Source: Anaspis maculata
Lineage: Eukaryota; Arthropoda; Insecta; Coleoptera; Scraptiidae
Reading direction: 5' to 3'
DNA length: 64,000 bases
Assembly: GCA_949128115.1 (NCBI GenBank)
Contig: OX421966.1
Span: 32,443,042-32,507,041, forward strand
Positions 1 through 10,574 of this stretch are shown here, in pieces. Made by a program: the position numbers and the translations under genes. The notes beneath the pieces are model-generated. The model was given only the letters and a program-made list of their open reading frames with translations, was not told the DNA's origin and did not search any database. Each line of letters begins with the position of its first letter. The first letter of the stretch is position 1.

Positions 1-848
1 GTTCAAAATTGAAACAGGTACGTAGAGTACGGTCAATATTTGACCGACCAGAGATGAATGGAAAGTTAAAAACCCAGCCAGTACTTAACCGAATTTCAAC
101 ATCACTTGCGTCTTCGTCAGACGAAGAACAAATTGAAAGGCGAAATTCCTCGCTTCTAGCTAGTAGAAAGGAGTTGGAACGGAATAATATCCTGTTCATG
201 AGGAGAGGTTTAATTTGCTTTTACAACGAAATTAGCGTAATGAAAATATCACTGTCATTCCTACTCCAGGCCGCCGCCGCCGACGTCTCCATTTCCCTCT
301 TTCTCTCCCTCCATCTCTTTCCCTACTGCGTCTGTGAAATGTAAATGAGACGTTAGCCAGTTTCTTTTTGTTTGAACGAATGGAAAATTCGTTTTATGAT
401 ATTACGATCTTTATGTCTACTTGATGAATATTTAAGAGTGCGCCTCTTGTCAGAGGTCTTTGCTGCTCTCGGAGATGTAATATGGCACTTCACAGAAAGA
501 ATATAGAATTTATATGTTTTATAGATCCGCTTTATGATGCCGGGCGGGCGAAATATAGTTTGCTTTCCCTCTTATTGTTGCAGAACGACGGTAAGCGGAT
601 GCCCTGCCGGTGCAGAATTCAAAACAACCGTCTCGCTGGCAGCAAGCACTTCGCTGTGCCCCGTTTAGGGAAGGATTTGGGAGAGCATAGAGACGCGGGA
701 GGAGATTTATATTATGCGCGCGAAGCGGGAGGGAACGCATCCCTTTCGCCATTTTGTGTATGCTTGCGCGGGAAGACCAGGACGAAGTAGGTGTATTTTC
801 TGCAATCGTCGTCAGAAAAGTGATCATACCCATTTTCTTGGATGTAAT
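1..848. other. Non-coding sequence, no gene recognised
   Basis: I see no coding feature. Two GC-richer patches (about 270-350 and 540-790) stand out from the AT-rich background and do not resemble the repeats elsewhere in the window. Reading frames across them have no recognisable motif. If Drgx begins upstream of this window, this is intron. Confidence 0.4.
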
Positions 849-987
849 AGCTGTATTACACTGCACAATTCCTTCTACAATTTCTTGAAAAATCTGCCAA
901 AATGGTGTCAAAAAACAATGAACTTGATTGTTTAGCTGAAAGATTGTTTCGAGGATTGTTCAAGAAATTGTGTAGTGTGATACAGCT
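849..987. mobile_element. Short palindromic MITE (AGCTGTATTACACT ends)
   Basis: The stretch opens with AGCTGTATTACACTGCACAA and closes with its near-perfect reverse complement ending GTGTGATACAGCT. About 139 bp with imperfect inverted arms and no coding capacity. The same ends and core (including AGTGTCAAAAAACAATG) recur at about 61700-62095 and 62169-62262, so this is a dispersed non-autonomous family. The superfamily cannot be assigned. Confidence 0.75.
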
Positions 988-3330
988 TTCAGGGAACACG
1001 AAAAAGTAGGACTGTACAGTGTACATGCCTAGTCCGACAAAAGCTCACTCGGGGTGCTATTATGGTACTTTACTATATCACTCGATCAGATGACTCGCTT
1101 GCATAGTCACCTGGACAACAAGCAACAAACAATTTTAAAGCCTCAGCTCATATTGTCTAGATTTGTTACAGGTTTTTTGGTATTATTTTGTTTTCAGCAA
1201 AAATCACTGTATGAAATATCCACAATATCTAAATATCTTCGAGATAATCAAAAAGAAACTGAAATGTTTTAGTTCGTGGTTCAGGTCATTCATGGAACCT
1301 TTCTTTCTGGTTACAAACATATAAGACTTTTATTTTGAAATTTATTTTTTGATTTATCAAAAAAAGTTGACAGAGCCTGTCAAGCAAGTCTTTGACAAAA
1401 CGTTATTTGAAAAAATAATAAAATGATCAGTAGACTAGTTCTGTTTCGCAGTAAGATAGCTTTGGCTTCAACTGTCCACTTCAAATCTGAATGTTTTTCT
1501 TACAGAATTTTGTCTGTGGAATTCAACTTAAGCTTTGAAGTTGACAGTGGAAGTCAAAGCTCTGCTCATGTGGAATAAAAATATTTAAGTGATCATCTTT
1601 ATCAATAAACAAGGGCCAGGAAACAAGACAAGAGTATGGTTATGGTCAAGACAAAAACGATAACTGATGGGAAATGGAGAAATAAAGTACCAAGGAAGTT
1701 GAACACTGGAGGAAGGGAAGGTGAACAGTGCTTCGTAAGGAAAAAAAAAACAGTAACTTGGAAAGTTGGAACTTGGAACGTGAAAGGATTAGATGAAAAA
1801 GCGGAAAACTAGTACAGGAGTTCAAAGCTCCGCCAACTAAATAAAATCACAGTAGGGTTGAACAAAATATAATTAAGCAATGCCTCACTTCAAATGCTTT
1901 TAATGCAATACAATTCACAGGACTATAATATAGTCTTTCGTGTGCTGCCAGACTTCATACCGTACGTTTTTGGGAGCTCTGATACTTTTTCAGTTTTTCT
2001 TTCACCGTTCCCTAACATCATGATAGCGGCTTCTTCTTGTTCTGTTTTTCTTTTACTGATTTGTTAGAGGGGTGAACTATGAGTGTATAAGTGGTACCTT
2101 GAGTGCCAAAAGTGTTTCAACCTTGTAGCTATACCCGGTCGCGGTGCAACTATCAGCTCATTATCGCAAGGCAACCACATGATGCCTGCTTGCGCAAATT
2201 CGATTTGGCCGTTTAGATGTCTTTAACATGATGAAACTTAATTGAAGCTCATGTATTTAGTACAATGCAATTGAAATTGATATAAATGAATTTAACATTC
2301 TCTCCGCAAACTTCATGTCATGGATTATTACACAGAGGCGAATTACATATACATTATTATGTACGAGCACATGTATAATAACGTGATCTATTTTAGTACT
2401 TGCCACATTTGTTACAATTAAAGAATTCGTGTTGTGTCAGAGCCTATCGCAAATATAATTTGCGAAGCAGCGCTTTTAACGGGTCAAGTGTCAATTTGCA
2501 ATGTTTTAACGTTGTTGCCCGTATTAGACAATGCCAAGTACACTGTTACGAACGATGGTGTGCAGTTCTCTAATTTACACTACAGTCCGATTCATTTTAT
2601 ACAGTGCGTCAAGTATCATGGACACTTTTGTTTTTAGGTCTTCAAATCTTAATTTTCAAAAGTACCAAAATTTCGGTATTGGTCAAGATCGAGGTCAGGA
2701 TGCGTGTCGAGATGATTGAAATATCCAACTTGACAGTGTTTGTCAGATAGATTGTGTCTCTTGTGCGTGATCTTTCGCTTCTGATCCCCCCACAGACAAA
2801 ATTACGGAAACAAATAGTACAAGATGACCTTCGAAAATGTTTGAAGTTTCAATCTAAACTCAAAAGAACGATTGCATAATTTTTCTCCGGGAATGGGAGT
2901 CAAATGTTTAAGGCTTCAACCTTAACTTACCTTGAAGGTAGGTTTTGGAAAGCGTAGCTTTGAAAAGCAGGGGCGCCTGTGCTTTCAAGAACAAGTTGGA
3001 CGGAGTGCTTGATGTACAGCCAAACTTGCTGAATTTTTGGAACTGTCTCCAAAAATTCATTTTTGAATATTTGAGCTTTTCGGTTTAACATCGCGTTAAT
3101 AACATAACCTTTCTTTGAGAAGCCCAGATCCGCCCAGGCGGTGAAGCGGTAGTCAAAATGTCAAATCTGAAAATTTCCCTAGCCAATTTTCCGTACTACA
3201 AAATGAATCGGGCTATTATACATGGTATGTCCCGGAATTTTTCCGCCATCTCACAGTGGGTTTGTGAAGTATTTGCAGTTTAGGTTTTTTTGTCTGTCTT
3301 CCCACAGTTTTTTGTGAAAAATATTTATTT
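988..3330. other. AT-rich non-coding sequence, no gene recognised
   Basis: No exon-like reading frame or known repeat is recognised apart from the small hairpin at 1458-1561. Short frames around 2434-2719 overlap in two phases and carry no motif. Confidence 0.4.
1458..1561. repeat. Small inverted repeat (hairpin)
   Basis: The left arm AGCTTTGGCTTCAACTGTCC is matched in reverse complement by the right arm around 1535-1561, with arms of about 27 bp and a 50-bp spacer. It is probably a fragment of a fold-back element. Confidence 0.6.
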
Positions 3331-3373
3331 CGCCTGACCGGTTTCGAGGGCCTCTTGTCCCTTCTCATCAGAG
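3331..3373 (-). ncRNA. Hammerhead-ribozyme-like motif, copy 1
   Basis: Read on the - strand, the catalytic box CTGATGA is followed by a stem-II-like AGGG...CCCT pairing, then GAAA, the palindrome ACCGGT, and C at the expected cleavage site. This is the order CUGANGA - stem II - GAAA - stem III - NUH. A palindromic stem III is the layout described for dimeric hammerheads of Penelope-like elements. Stem I pairing is weak (about 2 bp), so this may be a decayed copy. Confidence 0.5.
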
Positions 3374-3412
3374 TATCAAAAATTGCATGTAAAAAGAGAT
3401 GAAAAGTTGTAT

Positions 3413-3996
3413 ACAGGGTGTTTCAGGGATGATGGCAAAAAATTCAACTGTGGGTAGATCTCGTCAAAATATGACGAGAACCTATATACCATTTTGCAAA
3501 GTTCGGCCTAATGACGAAGATACAGCCCTCCAAAGTTCACCTTTTTCGGATTTCAAAAATTTGTAACTCAGGAATGTTTCAACAAATTCAGCTTTAATTC
3601 AGGAAAAGCTGGTTTGTCATAATTAGCTGCCAACATGCCAAATTTGGAAAGAATCCAACCAGTGGTGTAGGAGTTATGAGGGTCAATAATTTAGAAGCAT
3701 CCGAAGAAAAGTTGACTTAAGGTGACCCCTTATAACTTCTACGCTACTGATTGGATTCTTTCCAAATTTGGCAGCTTGATAGATAATTAAGACAAACCAG
3801 CTTATGCTAAATTAAAGCTGAATTTGTCGGAACGTTCCTAAGTTACAAATTTTTGAAATCCGAAAAAAGTGAACTTTGGAGGGCTGTATCTTCGTCATTA
3901 AGCCGAACTTTACAAAATGGTATATAGGTTTTCGTCATATTTTGACGAGATCTACCCACAGTTAAATTTTTTGCTATCATCCCTGAAACACCCTGT
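3413..3996. mobile_element. Fold-back MITE with ACAGGGTG ends
   Basis: The left end ACAGGGTGTTTCAGGGATGA is mirrored by TCATCCCTGAAACACCCTGT at 3977-3996. The arms pair through most of the element: the segments with CAAATTTGG and GAAAGAATCCAA occur in both halves, inverted about a centre near 3710. It is non-coding. Ends of this type recur across the window (12230, 13250, 19830, 57990, 59090, 61621). Confidence 0.8.
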
Positions 3997-4060
3997 ATTT
4001 TCGCAGAAATCTGACGTGTTAGGAATCATAATAACTTACACGTCAGATTTCTGCGAAAAT
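3997..4060. repeat. Perfect short hairpin
   Basis: A 23-bp perfect stem (left arm begins ATTTTCGCAGAAATCTGACG) with an 18-base loop lies immediately beside the right end of the ACAGGGTG fold-back. Confidence 0.85.
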
Positions 4061-4100
4061 TATACAACTTTTCATCTCTTTTTACATGCAGTTTTTGATA

Positions 4101-4140
4101 CTCTGACGAGGGACCAGAGGCCCTCGAAACCGGTCAGGCG
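4101..4140 (+). ncRNA. Hammerhead-ribozyme-like motif, copy 2
   Basis: This is the inverted partner of the 3331-3373 motif. CTGACGA fits the CUGANGA box (position 7 is free in the consensus). It is followed by GGG...CCC, then GAAA, the palindrome ACCGGT and C. Three bases present in copy 1 are missing from the stem-II region, which shortens the stem. Confidence 0.45.
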
Positions 4141-4260
4141 AAATAAACATTTTTCAGGGTATGTCCCCTTTTCAACGCCCACTATTGGGATTGGGATCTT
4201 GAAAACGTTAAAAGATATAAAGTCGGTTAAATTACAAAAAAGTTGCGCTATTTTATGACT

Positions 4261-5139
4261 ATCTCAAATATGTCAGGATATCTAAGATATTTTTTGTCGT
4301 TTTTTGAAACTGAAACTGAAAGATGTCGAAGTTGAAAATTTCAAATCATTTTTTTATTATGACAGCTATCAATTTGAAAACTGGGTATCTTATTTTTGCA
4401 GGTCCTTGATCGACTGAAGTCAATTATTTCTTCCTACGCCCATTGTTTGTATCTTTTACCGTTTCCAAGATCCTAGTAGTGAGTGTTGAAAAACGGGACA
4501 CCTTTACGCAGAATGGTTCAGATTTAACATTGATTATGATAAAAAAAAAATCACACCTGCCTTTGATAAAAATCGCACTAGTATATTAGCACTGGTATAT
4601 TGCAGCGCCGGATTGAAAAGCTTTTTTGGGCCTAGAACTACTTTCAGCCTGGAATGTCCCCAGTTTTGCTGGTTATGATCAAACAAACTAGCAATATTGC
4701 TTAAAGTAGTGATTTTCATCAACTGAAACACGTTTCGTTTCTGCCTCATTTGAGCCAAATTTCAACAGCTTAGGCCTTCCCTAGATCAAGTCCTGTCCAC
4801 CGCTCTCTCCGCAGCCTGCCACTCATCTGTCATATGACAAGGTGATATTAGCTCTACTGAAATGTCACCCATGTGAACTACCCACGAGAGCTATCACTGC
4901 CACCAGTGTCCAGGGCAGGTGATTCCTTTATACTTGTGTACATAACTACCTAATACAGAACCGAATTACAGCCAAAATAACATAGCAACAATAAATAATA
5001 TTGTCCAAAGGAGCCGGCTGTTGTAATTTCACATTATTGTGTTCCAAACAATAACCAATAAAAAAAAGCTGATTCTGACACTTTCTCTTGGTAGTTCAAA
5101 TGAACCATTTCAGCGCAGTAGGCATTTATGTAATGATCA
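4261..5139. other. Non-coding sequence, no gene recognised
   Basis: AT-rich sequence between two repeat clusters. The longest frames have no motifs, and no splice-bounded exon or repeat boundary could be supported. Confidence 0.4.
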
Positions 5140-5301
5140 GCAAAATTATAGGGTTGCATTTTGACCGGTCAAATAAGATTTGGTCAATTGGCGGTCAAAT
5201 CGGTCAAATATTAAAAAAATACGCTAAAAACAGGTGTAACAGGATTCAACATTATTTATTGAAATTAGGCAACAATTTGAATACATATTTCGATAGGTAA
5301 G

Positions 5302-5396
5302 TACCGTATGATCAAAAACCATCCTCCTCTAGGCAGGCTGTGGCCTGGCCAAAATCAGCCTTGTTTGCCTGCCAATGACCCAGACCACAACGGTAC
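5302..5396 (+). repeat. Hairpin repeat, copy A
   Basis: Begins ACCGTATGATCAAAAACCAT and contains GGCAGGC...GCCTGCC and AGGCTGTGG...CCACA pairings, giving overlapping hairpins. Two further copies flank the retroelement at 53244-54579: a truncated copy in this orientation on its left and a full inverted copy on its right. Confidence 0.7.
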
Positions 5397-5619
5397 TAAG
5401 TAGGTATATTTTACTCGATTTTTTATTTTATTCTAAAATAAATAAATTTGAATAAAATTATATTTCAATTTTAATTTTTGGTAATAATTATAGGGAGGTA
5501 CGCGAACACCTTAACTAACCCAGATCAGGTACTCATACAAATATATGGTATATGATAATATAACATGTTCCAAAAATAAAACTAATATTTGGTTTTATTC
5601 TTAGACTTTATTGAATTTA

Positions 5620-6707
5620 AATTATCGCTGTGTATAGGTACACGCTAACGTGTACGCAAAGTTGAAAATTAGGTGCACGCGAAACGTCATAGTGTGTATA
5701 TGACGTCAGCTTTTAGCGTGCTCCAACTTATATTTTTAAGGTACACGCGAAATTATTGTGATGGCATTCTGCGGGCGGGCTGATAGTGAATGCGGTAATC
5801 TCGACGATCGGTACCTGTTCTACCTATGATGATGAAGTGTGGACAAACGTTCACGTCGTTTTCTAATTTTGAGCAGACAGCTCTTAAAAGCTATGAAACC
5901 AAAAACCGTTCGTTATACACGGAAGTAGTCCAAGAATTTTAGATGTTGAGATCGCAAATCGCGAAAAAAATTGAACCCTGCCAGTGTTTCATATATAAGC
6001 TCAGTTAACCATGTAGTTTAACATACTAAAAATCCTCAAGAATCAGGTGTGAGCTTCGGCCGTTGTGACCTCGAGAAGAACTTGAAGATCAGTTTTTTTC
6101 GCGTTTATCTCGTGAACGATGGCACTTGGAAAAAAGTACCTACCTGCAGAGAAAGTGTTGTAAATTTTATTGTCTACAAGAAAGGCCCTTGCATATTTCA
6201 TCGCCAGTTCCCTCCTTCTTCGCCAAAGCCCAAGAAAAGTAAAATAGTCCAGATCGAGGTCCAGATTATTTTTGAATTTTGGAAATGCCAATGGGCTCAA
6301 ACCAAAGTACACTCTTGTAGCTTGTAGCTTTCGAAGCAGACCAAAATGGTAAGAATCCATCAAGGAATAAACCCACAGGGATTGATTTTGCAACGCTTAT
6401 TTTACCAATTCAACACCGTCCTTAAGAGCTGTCTCAAACTTGTAAAACGACGTGAAAGTTTGTCCACACTTCATCATCATAGTAGGTACCGATCGTCGAG
6501 ACTAACGCATCTACTACCCGCTGGCTGTTGACATGACAGCCCGCCCACAAAACGCCATCACAATAATTTTGCGTGTACCATAAAAATATAAGTTGGGGAA
6601 CGCTAAAAGCTGACGTCATATACACACTATGACGTTTCGCGTGCACCTAATTTTTATTTTTGCGTACACGTTAGCGTGTACCTAGACACAGCGTTAAATT
6701 ATTATAA
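5620..6707. mobile_element. Long inverted-repeat element, about 290-bp arms
   Basis: The arms at about 5620-5895 and 6410-6707 are diverged inverted copies; ACACGCTAACGTGTACGCAA, TGACGTCAGCTTTTAGCG and TTCATCATCATAG-type segments occur in both. The 515-bp centre (5896-6409) is unpaired. Frames there on both strands show no domain. It lies inside the hAT-like element. Confidence 0.7.
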
Positions 6708-6884
6708 ATCGTGCCAAACGAGGCCCGGGGGCTCGCGTTTGACCGGTCAATTGACCAGAGTATTTGACACGGTCAAATGACCGGTCAATTGACGGCTCAT
6801 TTGACCAATCAATGGACTCGTGCAACCCTAGCAAAATATGACTCTTGCTTAGTGTTTAATTCGAGTTGAATATTCTCGGCACTT

Positions 6885-7005
6885 GGGATTTTGGTCAGAT
6901 AATATTGGGTCTACTTTTCCCTTGTGAATGACAGTTGTTCTCGGATTAAAACGATTCAACTAAAATTACACAAAGCACTTGTTATATTACTGTTGAAATT
7001 TTTTA
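6885..7005 (+). repeat. Dispersed repeat shared with 15041-15160
   Basis: About 120 bp containing TCAGATAATATTGGGTCTAC and AGCACTTGTTATATTACTGT match 15041-15160 in the same orientation with roughly 80-85 percent identity by eye. The second copy abuts a Penelope-like reverse-transcriptase fragment, so it may be a terminal piece of that family. Confidence 0.6.
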
Positions 7006-7784
7006 CAAGATATACTCCTCATTGTTCTGATTTGGAAAAAATATGACCATATGTCTCTCACTCTCTTAACTAAGAAATATTCAGAGAATCAAAGTTTTTG
7101 TTTCGTTTTTTTTTTTGTTGAACAAATATAACTTTTGAACAGTTAATAAAATTCCTTGTCGTTTGGCTTAGTTTGCAAACACTGTCAAGGTTTGTTGAAA
7201 TTCAACCAGTGACATCTGAGTTATCAGGACTGCTGAAAAGAAAATGAAGTTGCTTAATTTGCGAATCCTGGTAACTCCGATGCCACTGGTTGGATTGATT
7301 TGAACCTTATTGACAGGCAAGGAAGGCAGTATCTGCAAACTAGCCCAAGCTAAATTAGGGTGAATTTCATTGAACCTTTCAAGGGAACATTGAAAAAAAT
7401 GAGGAAACTGAATTTGACACCCAGTATCTTTCTCAGAAAGCGGGTGAGGGGGATCCTGTCGTATGTTTTCTTAATCAGAATGAATCTTGTCGAAATACTG
7501 GATTTGAATATTGAATCACCCTGTATAGTGTATATCCTACACAGATGGTAGCTGAAAAGCTCATAAAGAGTGGTCCAGGTTGAGAGAAGAATCGATAGAG
7601 CTTCAAAAAATTATATGGCTTTAATTATAACACATATATTTCAGGAACACACAATATACGAAATATAGGTCGTCAAAATTCAATTTTAAGAATGTTTTAT
7701 TATCATCACTTTCACACTGTTCAACCGATTTAGTCTTAATTTTGCATAGAGGGTTTGTTGTCAGATACATACACATGAACGGTC

Positions 7785-7830
7785 AGGTTAGGTCAGGCAG
7801 GTCAGGTCAAGTCAGATCAGGTCAAATTTT
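7785..7830 (+). repeat. Degenerate (AGGTC)n simple repeat
   Basis: Consecutive GGTCAG/GGTCAA units form a short degenerate minisatellite. A similar run occurs at 27530-27542. It is not the TTAGG telomere repeat. Confidence 0.7.
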
Positions 7831-7839
7831 GCATAAAGG

Positions 7840-9300
7840 GTTTGTTGTCGGATGCATAGAAATGAACGGCCAGTGACAAATTTTGTCAACATAGCCCAGT
7901 GGTGGTGTAGATATTGGAGGAGTTTGTCCTTTTACCTGTTTGTTTTCTATTATACATATACACCTGGGAAATGTTTACAAACTTTTGCGGTTTTTCTGAA
8001 TTTTACAGGCTTTTATAGAAGCCATTTCCAAAATATTTGAATTTGAAAGCTCAAAAACAGCTAGAAAAAAAAAACATTCCAAGAGATTTTAATTTCGGAC
8101 ATTCTTACGAGTTGTTACTGCAGTGAGTTTTGCAGTTCTTCCAAATTATGAAAATACCAGTTTTTACAGTTCGGTTTATTCTGGTACGTGCCAAAAACGC
8201 CTCGTGTCTTTTCGATGATTCGGTGCGACTCGCCTATACGGTTTGTCTCTTTCAGAGACACGGCCCGCCAGCTGATCAGTGGAGAAGGCCGGGGTTCGTG
8301 TGTTGGTCTAGAGGCGCCAAAGTATTGTAGTCTGCTTCCACAAAATAATTCTAGTCCCAAGCACGACTTGACAGAACACTGGACTCGACACTGGAGATAG
8401 AGTAGTATTTAGATTACGGATACAAATTTTATTCACAAGAAGACAAAAAAAAGGAATAGAAGGTTACTTTTTACATGATGAAATCAAATGAAATTACAAA
8501 TCGTTATCATTACCACATTGAGCAAAATATGTTTAAAGGGAAAAGCTATATCTACAAATACGAAATCGAGCCGATTAATTTATATCGATCCGCACAAGGT
8601 ACCTACGCTGTAAAAATAAGGAACAAGATACTGAACCAAACTGATATGTACAAAATTTATTAATTCAAAATTTCATTTTCCTGTTTGTAAGACAATGAGA
8701 ACAGGGACGAGCGTGGACTTCGTCTTATGAAAATGCAATATTTTACAAAATTCCAAATTACGCACAATGAAGCAATGGCACAAAAATTTCAAGCGGTAAA
8801 GCTGTAAAGCCCAAGTACGATGCGAAATTATTAAAAAAGCGGGTATACCAAATGTACGGCCGGACAGACGGCCAAATTTCGCACGTGTCGCGAATCAAGT
8901 GAACTTTGTACCTGCACTAAATTAACCCTTGGTTTTAAACCTATCTTCTTTCCATTCTCTCAACAGAAAGGTACTCGAGTACGTTTCCAAAAATATGTCA
9001 GCGAGAAAAGGCGATTAATATGATAAAAACATACTAACTCTATGAAGGCTCCACTATTTGAATTCATTTTTTCCTCAACAGCCGTGAAACATCCCATTGT
9101 TGAACAAAAGCCAGTTTGAAGATGATAAACTAGTAGATTTCGATTAAATTGACTATATGGATCGCAAGTCGTTCTTTTACCTGGTTGTCAGCAATACCAG
9201 GTTAGCTATACTAGACACATTTTCAATGGCCCTGATGCAAGGAGTGTCTTGACGTAATAAGGGTTAACGTTAATTGAAATTACGTTCAGTTCCAGCATCA
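7840..9300. other. Non-coding sequence, no gene recognised
   Basis: No exon or repeat could be supported. Overlapping frames at 8115-8400 on both strands have no recognisable domain and no supporting splice sites. Confidence 0.4.
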
Positions 9301-10325
9301 TTCATAATCAGTTATAATGTATATCTACCCAATGTGTGCCACCCCTTCCTAACAGCTTCCAGAGTGTTGTATAATGTGCAGAACATCGTAAATTCGTCGC
9401 GGTACCGCCATATTCTGGCAATTTGAATGTCACAAGCCGACCGACTATATGTATATACGGTTCAAATGCAGATATTATAGACAGACACACACGCACACGC
9501 ATATTATACCTTCCCATAACATCCTTATTAGCGCACCAAATGGGGTTGGGTGTGAACGTTACTTTAACAATCTCATCGTCATTATGCCGATCTAAATTAT
9601 TTATTATTAATGCCGCGGAGGTAGGTAATGCGGAAACGTTTACATCCATACAGTACGCTAGCATTGCGAAACGATATGCTCTTTGACGGAACCGCATTTT
9701 TTTATCAATGGCAAATTGCTAATTATCCAACACAAAGAGGTGAGGCAAAAGCACCCCCAAGGGGACAACTATCGTATCAGCGGCCGCAGCAGCACCGCCA
9801 CCGCCACCGCCGACCAACATGCCGTAAAAAAAATGCCGGCGGCAATCCGAAATCATTTTTATATCGGAACGCAAACACTCGCCCGCTCGCATATATTGGA
9901 CAGTTCAATTTTGAAATATAATTTCTAACTTGCAAATATTAGCATTTCATATTTACCCTATTACTGCACATGACGAAAGCAGCGGCCCAAATATTTTCCC
10001 GTCATGCATATTTCATATTTTTCGGGCGACTTTATTGACCGACTCCACCCCGCCGGCTATATATGTGACGAATTTAAATTGCATAAGCACACCCATCGTA
10101 CTAAATAATTCTGAAATAAATTTACTCAATGTGTATCCCAGCATCGCGCGATCCGTCAAAAGGGGACCGCAGAAGCTTATCTTATCATCAAGACTTTTCG
10201 AAACAAATGATGGGGTTCTTAATGATCGTAATAATAATAGTAATTATTTTTTAAATTTCGAGTTTTTTCACTTTAAATTTATTAATTTATGCCTCGACCC
10301 GCAGCTACGTATGACACGCGTCTGA
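9301..10325. other. Unique GC-richer island, candidate regulatory DNA
   Basis: Unlike its surroundings, this kilobase shows no palindromes or resemblance to the window's repeats. It contains a CCGCCACCGCC run near 9790, several homeodomain-type TAAT and ATTTA motifs and a dinucleotide-like ACACACGCACACGC stretch. Frames of 80-130 codons are open on both strands but overlap and lack domain motifs, so I treat it as non-coding. Its position inside the probable Drgx intron makes an enhancer plausible. That is inference. Confidence 0.35.
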
Positions 10326-10574
10326 GGGTGCATTCTACTAATTCACGAGAGTAATTACATCTTTTGATAGTGTAATAATAATTGAAAACAGTATAATTAT
10401 GTACTAAGTATAGTCAGTGTATAGTTCCTGTGAGCTTTACCTAATAATGCAGTCAACGTTACTGGGGGTAGGATTTTTTTTTGTAAACATATTTATTGGA
10501 AATTTTAAAATGATTAAAATCCAACCCTCGACCTCACAGATGACGCAAACACATAGGTATGTAAATTAAAGTTC

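Larger units (their letters stand above)
3331..4140. mobile_element. Three-layer nested palindromic element
   Basis: The outermost arms (3331-3412 and 4061-4140) are inverted copies of one sequence. Inside them sits a second inverted repeat (3413-3996) with ACAGGGTGTTTCAGGGATGA ends, and next to its right end a third, short, perfect hairpin (3997-4060). There is no coding capacity. The outer arms carry hammerhead-like motifs, listed separately. Confidence 0.75.
5149..6830. mobile_element. hAT-like non-autonomous element with nested insertions
   Basis: The termini are TAGGGTTGCA (5149-5158) and TGCAACCCTA (6821-6830). The flanking bases GCAAAAT occur at both 5140-5146 and 6831-6837, a near-perfect 8-bp target-site duplication (eighth base T versus A) as expected for hAT transposons. 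Subterminal regions at both ends are rich in the palindrome TTGACCGGTCAA and its half-sites, which could be transposase-binding repeats. The interior contains a 95-bp hairpin repeat and a long inverted repeat that look like later insertions. No transposase remnant was recognised. Confidence 0.7.

Noticed and set aside
6043..6393. 116-codon - strand frame as a transposase of the long inverted-repeat element
   Set aside because: No catalytic or DNA-binding motif is visible, and the overlapping + strand frame is equally open.
7785..7830. Telomere-like repeat
   Set aside because: The units are GGTCAG/GGTCAA variants, not TTAGG; the run is short and degenerate.
9628..10325. Open frames of 80-130 codons as genes
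   Set aside because: They overlap in several phases and on both strands, lack domains and splice support; the CCGCCACCGCC stretch explains part of the openness.
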